A DNA stretch of 64,000 bases, taken from Siphonodentalium dalli (taxonomy: Eukaryota; Mollusca; Scaphopoda; Gadilida; Siphonodentaliidae). Numbering within the stretch: position 1 is the first letter of the stretch; each line of letters begins with the position of its first letter. The notes below the pieces were generated by a model. The model saw only the letters and a program-made list of their open reading frames with translations, ran no database searches and had not been told where the DNA came from. Shown here piece after piece: positions 21,271 to 31,864 of the stretch. The stretch is taken from the NCBI GenBank assembly GCA_032622095.1, contig CP136064.1, positions 258,211,863 to 258,275,862 of the forward strand, in the 5' to 3' direction. The translations under genes and the position numbers were made by a program.

Positions 21271-24200
21271 GTAAGTTTAAAACAAGGGCGTGGCTAGAGT
21301 ATCTCCGTTAGGAGGGTCCAACTTATTATTTCCAACACCCCCCCCCCCATATCCCGAATTAGACAGTCTCAAGTTAAAGGAATAGGGTGCTGAAAAAACA
21401 ATAATATTTTCTTTCAATATACCGATAATATATATACATAATGTCCATTGGGCGCAAATAATCTAATATTCGGCCGCCATTCGCTATTTTTATAACGATT
21501 ATAAAAAATTCCGAAGTTAGCCGAAGATTTTGTTGTAGACGAAGTCACGTGATCATCGGTCCGATCACGTGATTGTCACATGTAAACAGAAGCATAGCAC
21601 GTGATCGATCACGTGGTAACCCATTGACAACGCATATATACGCTACGGCAGTATTTTAAGTTTGCATGTAATTGATCGCGGCCTTAGATTGTCGCGTTAT
21701 CACACTAGTACACTACGAATGCAAAACTTTGCCGAAAACATCGCCGTTCTCGTAATTAAATGTCTTTATCGTGTTATTATTATGATATGTATCGCGATGT
21801 GTTGTTACTATAAAGCCATGCCCGTATATTATTCAGTTTTGCACGCATTTATCTATATCAACATATTTTTTTTCATTACCGGAATAGTCCAAGTTATATT
21901 ATATATTATATATTCATATAAAGATTGCATATATACATGTATATGCGAAGACTTGCACAGTTATTAGGCAATTATAATCTCGTAAACATTCCAATTTCCA
22001 GATAACCTTTGTCTTGTGTCAATAAAGAGCGTTTCGTTTTAATTTATCGTAACGCGGTAAAACAAAAAAATATCGGTTTATTGCTGTCGGATTTAATCAA
22101 TTATAATCAAGTCATTCATTACCAATATTATATGATAAGTTCATTTTTCTTGGTTATGAATCATGTATATATTAGCCTTAGGGCAATATGGTGTTTATAT
22201 ATTTTTCGGAATATTGCTTCCCCTGCCCCCAAACTATCTTGCCGATTGTCACTGATGAAATCACTGCGTTTTGCGTGGTTATTGGCCTATAAAATTAACA
22301 CTCTAGCGATGCGGTCTATTGAATATGCAGGTCATAACTCGACCTCTATGTGTCAATTACGCATAACAATTGGATTATAAAATATATAAACATCCAATCA
22401 TATATAACACTTTTTGAAGGAGGGATAATAATCCGGTTTAATATGTAAGCACATATACAAGCGTTCTTTATTCGCAATATATCGTAATAGTGAACGCTCT
22501 TTATTGTGTCAATGTAAAGGGACTGGACTTAGAACAGTTGTCATCGTGATTTTTTTTACTGATTACACCAATACAGGTCAATACATGTACCGTACACAAA
22601 CCTCCGATATGTATGCTTTATATACCCTTCCAAGTCATAGCAATTTCCGCTTTATTAAACTCTTTTTATTCGTACCATATTAGGAAAACTCTTAACATGG
22701 AATGCTCTTTATTGAGCCATGGTGAAGGAAATGACTTATAATAGTTGTTATCGTGAGTTATTCAACATACTCTCCACTTTAACTGTATTCGTAACCATGA
22801 CTGACTTGTCAAATTAAACGTTCTTTATTTGGTATATGTAATCGGTTTCTGATTTTGCGCAACGGGTTTCCCACAGAAATCCCGCCAAATGGCACGTAAA
22901 CGAACATCGTTTGGAAATGAATACAGCATTATACCTAACTGAGAGTCACTGGGCCGGCCACAGCCGAAAACACTGCATTTATATGGCATTGTTATGAATG
23001 AATGATTGTAAATACGGGACACTCGGGGCATATATACGGAAAATTAAAACAACATCGTGAACACGCGCCCGAATAGAGTTCACATACCTGCTCGTGTTTT
23101 TATAAGCTTTATTTTTGACTCGAAAGTTTTATCTACCCCGCTCAATCGGCCTTCTATAGTTTTTTTGTCAAAACAATAACTTTCCAAACAGCGCTTAAGA
23201 CAAATCACAAGTGAATATAACTCACAGCGCGCGATGACAATTAACCATGTGTACACAATGCTATTGATATGCCCCGCAGTAACTCAATCACGCTCACGCG
23301 CTGATGTGTATTCCGGATTTTCCATCGTCATATAGGTAGACACAATTAACTCCGACTCCGATTCCGTGTTTTTAATTAGTTTACCTCGCTTGACGTCATG
23401 CGAGGTTTTGCGACGGAGATAGCCGACAACCGGTGGCGGTATTATTTATTTATTTCTCGGCTTATTTATTACGCGATTTTCATGGGACTTGGATTATTGT
23501 GATCACAATAGGGGTGGCTTTCCGATAGAGTTTTGTTGTTTCATGAGCATTGTAATCCTTTAAAGGTACTCAATCGGATTAAGCACCACTAAATTACTAT
23601 TTCTTTGGCTTCGGGGGTAAAAAATATTTGATTTGAGTCAAGGAACCCACCCTTCAAAGCTCAGAGTGATCAGATATCGATTTTTGAAATTTCTTAATTT
23701 TTTTTAGATCTGGTCCACTAACATGTGCTCAAACAGACAAATTACGGACAAATCCAGGATGTAAGATGGATAACTCTAAAAGCAAGTGGTTATTATTGTT
23801 AGTAATAACCACTTTATTTTAGAGTTATCCATCTTACACCCGCAATTTGTCGGTTTGAGCGCGTGGAAGTGTACCAGATCTAAAAAAAAATCAAATTTCA
23901 TAAATCAATATCTGTTCACTCTGAGCTTTGAATGGAGAGTTCCTCGACTCAAATCAAATATTTTTTACCCACGAAGCCAAAGAAATAGTAATTTAGGGGT
24001 GCTTGATCGGATTGAGCGCCTTTAATATGTCCAGAAAATTATATTTGCATGCCACCTTCCCCCTCTTGGGTTGGAACTTTGCATCTGTATCTCAAGTTGT
24101 CCAACTTTGGTCCCTATTATGGTTGGAAATTTTTAACTGATGGCCATTGTAGTCCAAATTTTACCAGAAGTGCTGTAAGAATATATTTGCCTCTTGGTCC

Positions 24201-27200
24201 AAAAATCAATCTATCAGAACAATTGCAACCAATCTATAGTCTCAAATTAACATTGTTTTATGTTACTTTTCCCCCCTTCTGTTCAGTTTCTATATCCCCT
24301 AATTTACAGAAGATAAAATGCATAATTGAGGTGACTAATGGGTGAACATCACTAACTTCGACTGGGGAACTTCAATCTGATCCTAGGTCTCCCATAGCAG
24401 TTGAGGCCTAAACAGAATGAGGTTTCCAGAGGGTGAATTTGGTGACATACATATTCACCCTCTGGGGACCTCATTATGCAAATGACAGACACCATTTCAA
24501 GGCTTGGTCTCTCTTCATCAGTTTGTCATGTTGTTTATATATTTTAAGGTCATATATAGGGAGATCGAGATTAGAGGTCCAGTGCCTAATGGGAAGCTCT
24601 CAGCGATGACATCAACCCTGTTCCAAGCTCAGAGTAAATGTGAGTATCTAAAAATCAAAGTAGCAGAAGGGAGGTAACTCTAAATCTGTGCTCAACAATG
24701 TTGATTCAGTATACTTTAATAGAACTACAAATTTTAGTTTCGAAATGCTGATATTTTTTACAGCTATCTGAAAGGTATCTGTCAAAAGAAGAGAGGTAAC
24801 TCTAAATATAGTATGTCAATATTTGCTCAACAATTTAACCCTTTCTGTTAAAAATACTCATTGAAGAGTAGTTCACTTTAGAAATGTTCAGATAAAAGTT
24901 CAACAAACGTGAATTGAACTTATTATCTAAACATTTCCCTCCAATTAACCCTTTACCCAACAGAAGGGCCCTGTGCCAATGCATTCTCTTATATATGCGA
25001 GTCGACCATAGGTCGCCTCGCATATATAAGAGAATGCATTGGCTTAACACATTAAAAATTATAAAATTGTTAAAGAATGTAAGAAAAAATGGTAAAAAGT
25101 GTTAAAAAAAGATTTTTTTTAGGCCAATGCATTCTCTTATATATGCGAGGCGACCTATGGTCGACTCGCATATATAAGAGAATGCATTGGCACAGGGCAT
25201 AACTGTAACTATCACAATGTGGTCAAGGAGCCGGTTCCAATGATATCCATATTTGTATGGTTCTATTGAGACAGACCGAAGATATTTTAGGCTGTTGCAG
25301 CTTTATTTGGCCGGTTTTGGCCGGTTTGTTGGGTAAAGGGTTAATGGGACTATTTCTTACTTGTAATATCTGTTGTCTGCTTCTTTTTCCTGAAAACCCC
25401 TCCAGATGAATAATAGACAATTCCAATGTATACTGTTTTAACTGAGTGGGAGAATCCATTTAGTAAAGAGAGGGTTAACTCCTGATCAACTTTCAATATG
25501 CCCTGTCATTAAATTGCGGCTATATTTGATCCACCAGGCCCTGTTCCGTGGTTTTAGTGCTACAGATCAAAGTTCTGGAGCAGCATTTCCATATATGGAG
25601 TTTTGAATTATTCATGAGTTCAATATACGGAAATGCTACTCCAGAACTTTGAAATGTAGCACTAAAACCATGGAACCGGGGCTGGTTGAATCTCTGAAAC
25701 CATGGAACGGAGCTGGATGACATCATTTTGTGGTTTGAACGAGACATATCCATTTAAATTTGCTCAGTTTTAAATGTGCACAATATCCTTATCACACAGA
25801 CGGCATGCCTTCTGGAAAAAACTTGTAGCTATTATTTTCAATAATATTGGTTCATTTTCAGATGAGGCTGTTCCGGTGCCTGTAAAAATCCCAACAGTCA
25901 AACCAGATATCAACAAGGCGAACCCGAAGCTCGGCGTCGGATTGTTAGCATTTAGTAATGACTGCAGATACATGTATAGTAGGAATGGTGAGTTCGTGGG
26001 TCGGATTGTTAACATTTAGTAATGACTGTAAATACATGTATAGTAGGAATGGTGAGTTCGGCGTCGGATTGTTAACATTTAGTAATGACTGCAGATACAT
26101 GTATAGTAGGAATGGTGAGTTCGGCATCGGATTGTTAACATTTAGTAATGACTGCAGATACATGTATAGTAGGAATGGTGAGTTTGGCATCGGATTGTTA
26201 ACATTTAGTAATGACTGTAGATACATGTATAGTAGGAATGGTGAGTTCGGCATCGGATTGTTAACATTTAGTAATGACTGCAGATACATGTATAGTAGGA
26301 ATGGTGAGTTCGGCATCGGATTGTTAACATTTAGTAATGACTGTAGATACATGTATAGTAGGAATGGTGAGTTCGGCATCGAATTGTTAACATTTAGTAA
26401 TGACTGCAGATACATGTATAGTAGGAATGGTGAGTTCAATTAACCTTCCACGACTGGATCTTCCTGAAATTTGGCAAAAGCCCTGTGCCAATGTATTCTC
26501 TTATATGTGCGAATCTCCCATAGGGAGCCTTGCATATATAAGAGGATAAATTGGCCAAACAATATTTACCTTGACCTTTTAAGCCAATGCATTTTCTTAT
26601 ATAATCTTTAATGCTGCACCATCACAGGGTTAACCCTATCGGTACCTAATTTCTGCCCTCTCTGAGCTGAGTGTTTCTGGTAATTTGCTCATGGTTAGCT
26701 TGGCACCGTGACGTTCTATGGTCGTTTGTTGAACTTTTTATCTAGCCTAATGGAACTACTCATCATTGAGTATTCAGTACAGAAAGGGTTATCCCAATTC
26801 CTTGTATCAGCAGATAGTATTCCCTCCCCTACATCAGAAACACTGAGTAAAATCATTGGTGAATTCCCTCCCCTACATCAGAAACACTGAATAAAATCAT
26901 TGGTGAATTCCCTCCCCTTCTGTTATTCCCGTTTTCAAAACTATTGTCCTACTAATGCGATAAAAATTTGGCAATGAGATTTACTACCACAAGATACAGG
27001 TCAAGTTCGATTTCTGATTCTGACTGCCAATTTTTACCACGGTTATGGCCTTTTATTGGAATTTGCACTCAATGTTTGTTTCCAGATGATAACTTCTGTA
27101 AATGTTAACTGAATGCAATGTAATTTGGTATGCTGGTTTACAACCATAAAATACAGGTCAAGTTTTATTTTGGGTTCCACCCGCTGAGTTACGAACTGTA

Positions 27201-30176
27201 ATGTAATATCCAATCCAGAGTATGGGACAAACATTTTCAGTAGCTTAATGTAGTTAATGTAGTTATTAATGTTCATGCTTTTTCACAGACAACATGCCGA
27301 CTGCCCTATGGATTTGGGACATGACGAAGTTGTCACTAAAGACTGTGCTACTACAAGTTGCTCCTATTAAATGTGAGTTCCTTCATCATATATATATCAG
27401 GTCTCATTGGATGAGGGGTCACTATTAAATGTGAGTTACTTCATCATATATCTATCAGGTCTCGTGGTGTGAGAGTCACTATTAAATGTGAGTTCCTTCA
27501 TCATATATCTATCGGGTCTCATGGGGTGAGAAGTCACTTTTTGTTAAATTTTAGAAATAAATTTATTTTATAGACCTGATCTTTTAAAGGGGTACTGTAC
27601 CCAAGATGTTGTTGTTGGTTTCTATAATCCCCGAGTCGGAGAATAAGGTAACAACTTTTCCATTATTTGAAAGTCTGTTGAGTACGAAGTAGTGTTACGG
27701 ATGGCAAATTTACCGGAATGCAAAATTACAAATTGTCGTTGTCGAGTAATTTTGTACAGTTTTCAACCAAATGAATCAAATAAAAATTATATTATATGCA
27801 TAGTAGTCCCATATACTCATTTAAGTTATTGTATCGTCACTAGTCAATGAGTGGCTTGAGTTTTCTCCCCGTATAAGCATAATGTTTCAAACGATCGTGT
27901 GTGCAATGGGTTTACTAATCCAGTATCCCTCAATTATAATTTGATTACGTTTTGTACACGGAAATTCGTATTTTAAATGACGCCATTTTATGGCTCCAGC
28001 CATAAATTCAATTTATATTAAATTATTAACTTTTAAATTATTAAAATTTAAGATAGCCTATTAACATGAGCGTTTACAGAATACATCTTCGACTCAAATT
28101 ACTTATGTTTCTATATAGTATCGATAATAGATCGTTGTTATCACCGGAAATTTATTGAAAATGGCGTACAGTACCCCTTTAAGTCACGCATACTTTCAGA
28201 TGTTAATGTGACTTATTCTGTGAATGAGAACTAATTTGCAGTACCAGGGTGAATTACATTCAAGATATTGTACGCTGATCTTCGTGCGCTAGTGTGCGAG
28301 GAACAAGCCTTATAATAGTCAGGGGCGCCGGAAGAGGGGGGGCAGCTGACCCCCCTGCCCTTGACCAAGGGGGGCGAGCAGGGGCAGGACTTGCCCTTTT
28401 TCTGGAGACACAAAATGCTTTTTGTGTGTTTAATCTCGTGTTTTTATAGCAAAATGTGACTTTTTTGGTCCAAATACCACCAATATCACAAGGAATATTA
28501 ATTTTTTGTCAATTTTATCACAAAACGGCCATAAAAACCGACAAATACCTTTAAAATAGGGATTTTTGCCACAATGAATTTATGGTTAAGTGCCCTTTTT
28601 GTAGGCTCTGCCCACCCTGCCCTTGGATGGTTCCGGCGCCCCTGATAATAGTGTGTCTGACATTTGCAGAATGAGGTCCCCAGAGGGTGACTTCAGAGAT
28701 GCTACCCTACAGTGGGCTAGCATCACTAAATTTACTCTCTATGGACCTCATTCTGCTTAGGCCTCATCTTCTGGGCTTCTGGGAAGTTTATATAGTTTTA
28801 GTTACTTTTTCCCTTCTGTTCAGTTTCTATATCCTCTAATTTGCAGAAGATAAATTGCATAATCAAGATGACTAATCGGTGAACATCACCAACAACTGGG
28901 GAACATCAATCTGATCATAGACCTCCCATAGTAGTTGAGGCATAAGCAGAATGAGGTCCCCAAAGGGTGAATTTGGTTATGATAGCCAGCTATGCAGGAT
29001 TGTGTCACTAAATTCACCCTCTGGAGACCTCATTCTGTAAATATCAGACACACTAAATTCAGACTTGGTTACGTATTTTACTGATATGTTTTTTTCTCAT
29101 CAGGTGCTGAGTGGGATCCCACCCAGACTCGACTGGCGTTGAGCACGGCAAATAATAAGCTCTACATGTGGTCTCCGAGTGGCTGTCTATCTGTTATAGT
29201 TCCCTCGGAAAGTAAGTTTCTATTAAATTTCATTTCTATTTGAAGGATCTATGTAGAATATGCTGCTAGTAACTCTTACTGTTTATTTCTGTAAATTCTG
29301 TTAGAATGATTTCAGGATCTGGTAGATGTTAAATCCGGGATTTAAATGTGTCTTTTCCCTCCTTATCACCCATGTTATCTCACATTCAACACTAAATATC
29401 AACACAAATCGAATATCATAATTATATTCTAATTAACAGAACTGAAAAAGTTCCGGCATTGACATCGACATGATTGTGCTAAGCTCTTATGTCACTGCGC
29501 ATGCCAATAATACACAGTGTCTAACTAAAAATATGAGACCAGGTTTAGGGGCTAATTAACCCTTTACCCAACAAAGCGGCCAAAAACGCCCAAATAAAGC
29601 TTCAACAGCCTAAAATATCTTCGGTCTGTCTCAATACCACCATACAAATATGGATATCATTGGAACCGGTTCATTGACCACATTGTGATGGTTACAGTTA
29701 TACCCTGTGCCAATGCATTCTCTTATATATGCGAGTCTACCATAGGTCGCCTCGCATATATAAGAGAATGCATTGGCCTAAAAAAAATCTTTTTTTAACA
29801 CTTTTTACCATTTTTTCTTACATTCTTTAACAATTTTATAATTTTTAATGTGTTAAGCCAATGCATTCTCTTATATATGCGAGGCGACCTATGGTCGACT
29901 CGCATATATAAGAGAATGCATTGGCACAGGGCCCTTCTGTTGGGCAAAGGGTTAAATGATAAATTATTTTCCATATGATGGGTTTGGAACTGCAAAGTAA
30001 CTGAGATTTTTATTATATATTTAATTGTTGATTTCAACCTTTCAGGTGCTTTTAACGTTCATTCACTGAAGTGGCATAAAGACGGCGATTCCGTGATATT
30101 ACTCGGGAAGGACCAGATGTGTGTGTGTTACCTGTCTGGTGAAAATAGTGAGCCGGAAGTGGACAGTGCTGCATGA
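21193..30176 (+). CDS. WRAP73: WRAP73 (WDR8) orthologue, 3' six exons, 5' part missing
   Basis: Spliced gene with exons 21193-21270, 24549-24639, 25862-25987, 27289-27372, 29104-29211 and 30046-30176, all with AG/GT borders and matching phases. They sum to 618 bp, 205 codons plus stop. The joined product aligns end to end with the C-terminal half of human WRAP73, a WD40-repeat protein of centriolar satellites and spindle poles that works with SSX2IP/MSD1 in microtubule anchoring. Telling matches are VRLLNNITWK, the VPVPVKIPTVKPDINKANPK block, MPTALWIWDM, AEWDPTQTRLAL, LYMWSPSGC and the terminal GDSVILLGKD. The exons for the first half of the protein (human residues 1 to about 250) were not found in the upstream 21 kb; they may lie in the 11570-11669 gap or the assembly may be wrong. 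Introns are filled with MITEs. Two exons run into tandem arrays of their own 5' splice sites. It converges on TPRG1L. Confidence 0.9.
21538..21620. promoter_or_regulatory. E-box cluster in WRAP73 intron
   Basis: Four CACGTG motifs within about 75 bp, including the palindrome CACGTGATCGATCACGTG and a GATCATCGGTCCGATC dyad between two of them; a CACATG also lies there. These match the core bound by bHLH-zip factors of the MITF/TFEB/USF/Myc type. Function is not shown, and the dyads may instead belong to a transposon. Confidence 0.35.
22825..22989 (-). pseudogene. THAP zinc-finger fragment, antisense in WRAP73 intron
   Basis: A 54-residue frame beginning MPYKCSVFGCG and continuing through LYSFPNDVRLRAIWRDF. 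This matches the start of a THAP domain: Met-Pro, the C-x4-C pair, the SFP motif and the invariant Trp. The second half of the domain (C-x2-H and the AVPTIF box) is absent, with a stop after TYTK and no clear donor. It is either a truncated copy of a THAP-bearing transposon (P-element/THAP9-like) or the first exon of a broken gene. Codons look undisturbed, so loss may be recent. Confidence 0.65.
23384..23405. promoter_or_regulatory. Palindrome with central CRE (TGACGTCA)
   Basis: CCTCGCTTGACGTCATGCGAGG is an interrupted palindrome whose centre is a full CREB/ATF site. It is about 400 bp upstream of the THAP fragment on its strand. A regulatory role is conjecture. Confidence 0.25.
23561..24024. 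mobile_element. Fold-back element family G, copy 1
   Basis: A 460-bp palindrome with arms of about 225 bp. Terminal TAAAGGTACTCAATCGGATT pairs with GATCGGATTGAGCGCCTTTA; the centre is a hairpin of ATAACTCTAAAA / TTTTAGAGTTAT arms around TTATTATTGTTAGTAATAA. Another copy lies at 44606-45028 and half a copy at 57786-58017. Confidence 0.85.
24233..24510. mobile_element. Fold-back element family E, partial copy
   Basis: Retains the family E spacer (TACAGAAGATAAAATGCA, GGTCTCCCATAGCAGTTGAG) and the right palindrome (about 24415-24480). The left palindrome is missing. It ends just before the WRAP73 exon at 24549. Confidence 0.7.
24549..24639 (+). CDS. WRAP73: WRAP73 exon
   Basis: Reads VIYREIEIRGPVPNGK and ends AQSK plus the first base of a Tyr codon. 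It aligns with human VVYKEAEKSP...ESKYE, the linker before the final WD repeats. Acceptor TATTTTAAG, donor AAAT/GTGAGT. Confidence 0.85.
24945..25344 (+). mobile_element. MITE family A, copy 3
   Basis: Complete copy with TTAA-flanked termini and two palindromes, inserted in the WRAP73 intron. Differs at only a few bases from 15141-15541. Confidence 0.9.
25539..25682. repeat. Fold-back element, about 145 bp
   Basis: Arms TTTTAGTGCTACA / TGTAGCACTAAAA, then CAAAGTTCTGGAG / CTCCAGAACTTTG, then GCATTTCC / GGAAATGC around an AT-rich loop. It lies 180 bp before a WRAP73 exon. Confidence 0.75.
25862..25987 (+). CDS. WRAP73: WRAP73 exon whose donor is tandemly amplified
   Basis: Encodes VPVPVKIPTVKPDINKANPK, then the LGVGLLAFSNDCRYMYSRN segment, matching human [26 protein letters not shown]. 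Acceptor TTCATTTTCAG, donor AGGAATG/GTGAGT. The last 49 bp and the donor are repeated seven more times downstream. This first copy keeps GCA (Ala) where later copies have ACA, so it is the ancestral one. Confidence 0.88.
25939..26439 (+). repeat. 63-bp array of exon end plus 5' splice site, 8 copies
   Basis: Unit starts at 25939, 26003, 26066, 26129, 26192, 26255, 26318 and 26381: first step 64 bp, all others 63 bp. Each unit contains 49 bp of exon end and the donor AATG/GTGAGTTC. GTGAGT occurs at 25988, 26052, 26115, 26178, 26241, 26304, 26367 and 26430. Reading on from the true exon meets TAG at 26017 in the second unit, so only the first donor is productive. Confidence 0.95.
26440..26634. 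mobile_element. MITE family C, copy
   Basis: Starts TTAACCTTCCACGACTGG and CTTCCTGAAATTTGGC and ends TTTAATGCTGCACC then CAGGGTTAA. The second hairpin is deleted to one arm. It abuts the splice-donor array. Confidence 0.75.
26818..26930. repeat. 55-bp tandem duplication
   Basis: Two full copies and a partial copy of a unit with TTCCCTCCCCTACATCAG and AACACTGA(A/G)TAAAATCATT. Confidence 0.85.
27289..27372 (+). CDS. WRAP73: WRAP73 exon with triplicated donor
   Basis: Reads (D)NMPTALWIWDMTKLSLK then TVLLQVAPIK, matching human NIPNAVWVWDIQKLRLF. Acceptor CTTTTTCACAG, donor AAAT/GTGAGT. The exon end and donor recur twice downstream. Confidence 0.9.
27361..27535 (+). repeat. 57-58-bp array of exon end plus 5' splice site, 3 copies
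   Basis: Units share CTATTAAATGTGAGTT and TTCATCATATATATATCAGG-type sequence. GTGAGT lies at 27373, 27431 and 27488. Only the last nine bases of the exon are in the unit. Reading past the first donor meets a TAA in CTATTAAATG of the second unit. Confidence 0.9.
27588..28178. mobile_element. TTAA-flanked MITE (piggyBac-like)
   Basis: Inverted ends AGGGGTACTGTAC and GTACAGTACCCCT are each bordered by TTAA. Length 591 bp, non-coding. The TTAA duplication suggests mobilisation by a piggyBac-type transposase. Confidence 0.75.
28320..28644. mobile_element. hAT-like MITE with perfect 8-bp duplication
   Basis: Termini CAGGGGCGCCGGAA and TTCCGGCGCCCCTG are flanked by ATAATAGT on both sides (28312-28319 and 28645-28652). 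An 8-bp duplication with CAGGG-type ends is characteristic of hAT elements. Confidence 0.85.
28665..29048. mobile_element. Fold-back element family E, complete copy
   Basis: Two palindromes (about 28673-28760 and 28950-29038) with the family spacer between them. It follows the hAT MITE and ends 55 bp before a WRAP73 exon. Confidence 0.8.
29104..29211 (+). CDS. WRAP73: WRAP73 exon
   Basis: Reads (C)AEWDPTQTRLALSTANNK then LYMWSPSGCLSVIVPSE, matching human [20 protein letters not shown] with LWSPAGCMSVQVP. Acceptor TTCTCATCAG, donor GAAA/GTAAGT. This is a core WD repeat. Confidence 0.92.
29556..29955 (-). mobile_element. MITE family A, copy 4
   Basis: Complete inverted copy in the last WRAP73 intron, with TTAA-flanked ends and two palindromes, ending 90 bp before the last exon. 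Confidence 0.88.
30046..30176 (+). CDS. WRAP73: WRAP73 terminal exon
   Basis: Reads (S)AFNVHSLKWHKDGDSVIL then LGKDQMCVCYLSG and a short acidic tail ending DSAA before TGA at 30174. It matches human [20 protein letters not shown]; the human tail is a little longer. Acceptor TTTCAACCTTTCAG. No AATAAA is visible close to the stop; one at 30946 lies in a MITE. Confidence 0.9.
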
Positions 30177-30447
30177 AGTGTTCATCATTTACATCACAAT
30201 CACATTTACATCCTCATCACATTTACATTATCATCACACTTACATTTACATTTGAGACTACCACCCATCTTTTTTCTGAGCCCTATGCTTGATTCTGCTT
30301 GTCTCGATTCTAACTACATAAATGGATCCCGTTTACAGCGAAATTCAACAATTTAGTCATTCTACTTCATATTCATTTTCTAAATCAATAGAATTAATTG
30401 ATAAGCTCACTATAAAGATCACTGGGGGTAACATAATTCATTCCCAT

Positions 30448-30663
30448 ACAGTAATGCTCTTAAGTAATCGACCCCTTAACCACAGCAAAATTATGGGTAA
30501 CTTTTCAGGATTTAGTCGGAAATATGGCTTGTTGCCATTCATCGGAAAGCTTTCAGGGAGAGCTTTCCGATGAATGGCAACAGGCCATATTTCCGACTAA
30601 ATCCTGAAAAGTTACCCATAACTCTGCTGTGGTTAAGGAGTCGATTACTTAGAGCATTACTGT
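30448..30663. mobile_element. Fold-back element family F, copy 2
   Basis: Near-perfect palindrome of about 215 bp with ACAGTAATGC and GCATTACTGT ends; the loop is a few bases around CAGGGAGAG. Lies 270 bp downstream of the WRAP73 stop. Confidence 0.88.
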
Positions 30664-30878
30664 ATATGCCATACAGTAACTAGTTCGGGACTATATTATC
30701 TCTGCCACCAGGCTGTTGTATGGCAATCTCGCCGAAAAATAATGTGTCTGTGAAATACACTAAATATAATCCCTGTTATTTGATTAAATTAACTGTATAC
30801 AATGTTGTTTTTATCCAAAATAGTTCATGTATTCCTTATTTTAGATTCTTAACTGGATCCAGGATTTCATGTCTTTTT

Positions 30879-31291
30879 TTTTACTGTATACACCCATCAG
30901 TAAGCCCATCCTCGAAGATAAGCCCTGTCTGGGTCTTTTACTCATAATAAAACATGGGGTGGTCCTCGTAGATAAGCCCACCCCCATTTTTGAGCATTTG
31001 GAAAGTGAATACAATTATGTCTTCCTATCCTGAAGAATTGGAGAAGATACTTAAGCACTGTTTCTGGTTATTATCATGTGATTTTATCTTCTTATTAATA
31101 TAAATAAAACACATTATTATCTTTATTCAATACAAAAATATGTTATTGGTATAAAACATGATGGTAGGTCGACACCTGAAGGCTAACTGAATTTTTTGCA
31201 TGTGGAGTCCTCGTGAGTAAGCCCAGTACCCACTTTTCCGGTAAATATGTGCACAAACCCAAGGCTTACTGACTGGTATATACAGTAAAAC
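30879..31291. mobile_element. MITE with TTTACTGTATAYACC termini
   Basis: Inverted ends of about 28 bp (TTTACTGTATACACC and ATCAGTAAGCC on the left, inverse on the right), with further AAGCCC(A/C) repeats inside. A plus-strand AATAAA at 30946 might serve as WRAP73 poly(A) signal, which is speculative. Confidence 0.65.
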
Positions 31292-31467
31292 GAGATTGCA
31301 ATCTCAGAAAGTTTGAAAATCCGTCAATCTTCTTATCTGATTCATTGGCAATGCATTGTATATGATCTATGAGATTTGTTTATTGTTTGCATTTCAACGC
31401 ATGTGGTGTTTTACAACCATTGGTTTCCATATAAAATATGAATTGTCTTCCATAAATGGAAGCTCTA

Positions 31468-31728
31468 TGTCACAAACTTGGCACATGTATGTAAGCAGCT
31501 CACAAACAAGGCAATCGTCACATGTATGTAAACAGATCACAAACATGGCAAACGCCACATGTATATTAATTAGCACACTCACAAACATGGCACACGTCAC
31601 ATGTATGTAAACAGCTCACAAACATGACACACGTCACATGTATGTTAGCAACTCACAAACATGGCACACGTCACATGTATGTAAACAGCTCACAAACATG
31701 ACACACGTCACATGTATGTAAACAGCTC
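31468..31728. repeat. About 37-bp tandem repeat, 6-7 copies
   Basis: Unit contains CACATGTATGTAAACAGCTC and ACAAACATGGCACACGT. Open frames on both strands here derive from the array. Confidence 0.85.
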
Positions 31729-31805
31729 AGTTGCATTAAGTATTCCCCAATTTCCAACTTGTCATTTATGAAGCATCCATCTAAATGGGCTTTAATCCCA
31801 TGTTC

Positions 31806-31864
31806 AGGATAGCATCATTAAGTTCACCCTCTGGGGACCTCATTCCACAAATGTGAGACACACC
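31806..31864. mobile_element. Family E fragment
   Basis: One palindrome arm (AGTTCACCCTCTGGGGACCT) plus the outer end (AAATGTGAGACACACC). Confidence 0.65.

Noticed and set aside
25945-26443. Long open frames on both strands (about 160 codons) made of 21-residue repeats
   Set aside because: They result from the 63-bp period (a multiple of 3) in the donor array; the true exon is in a different frame and ends at 25987.
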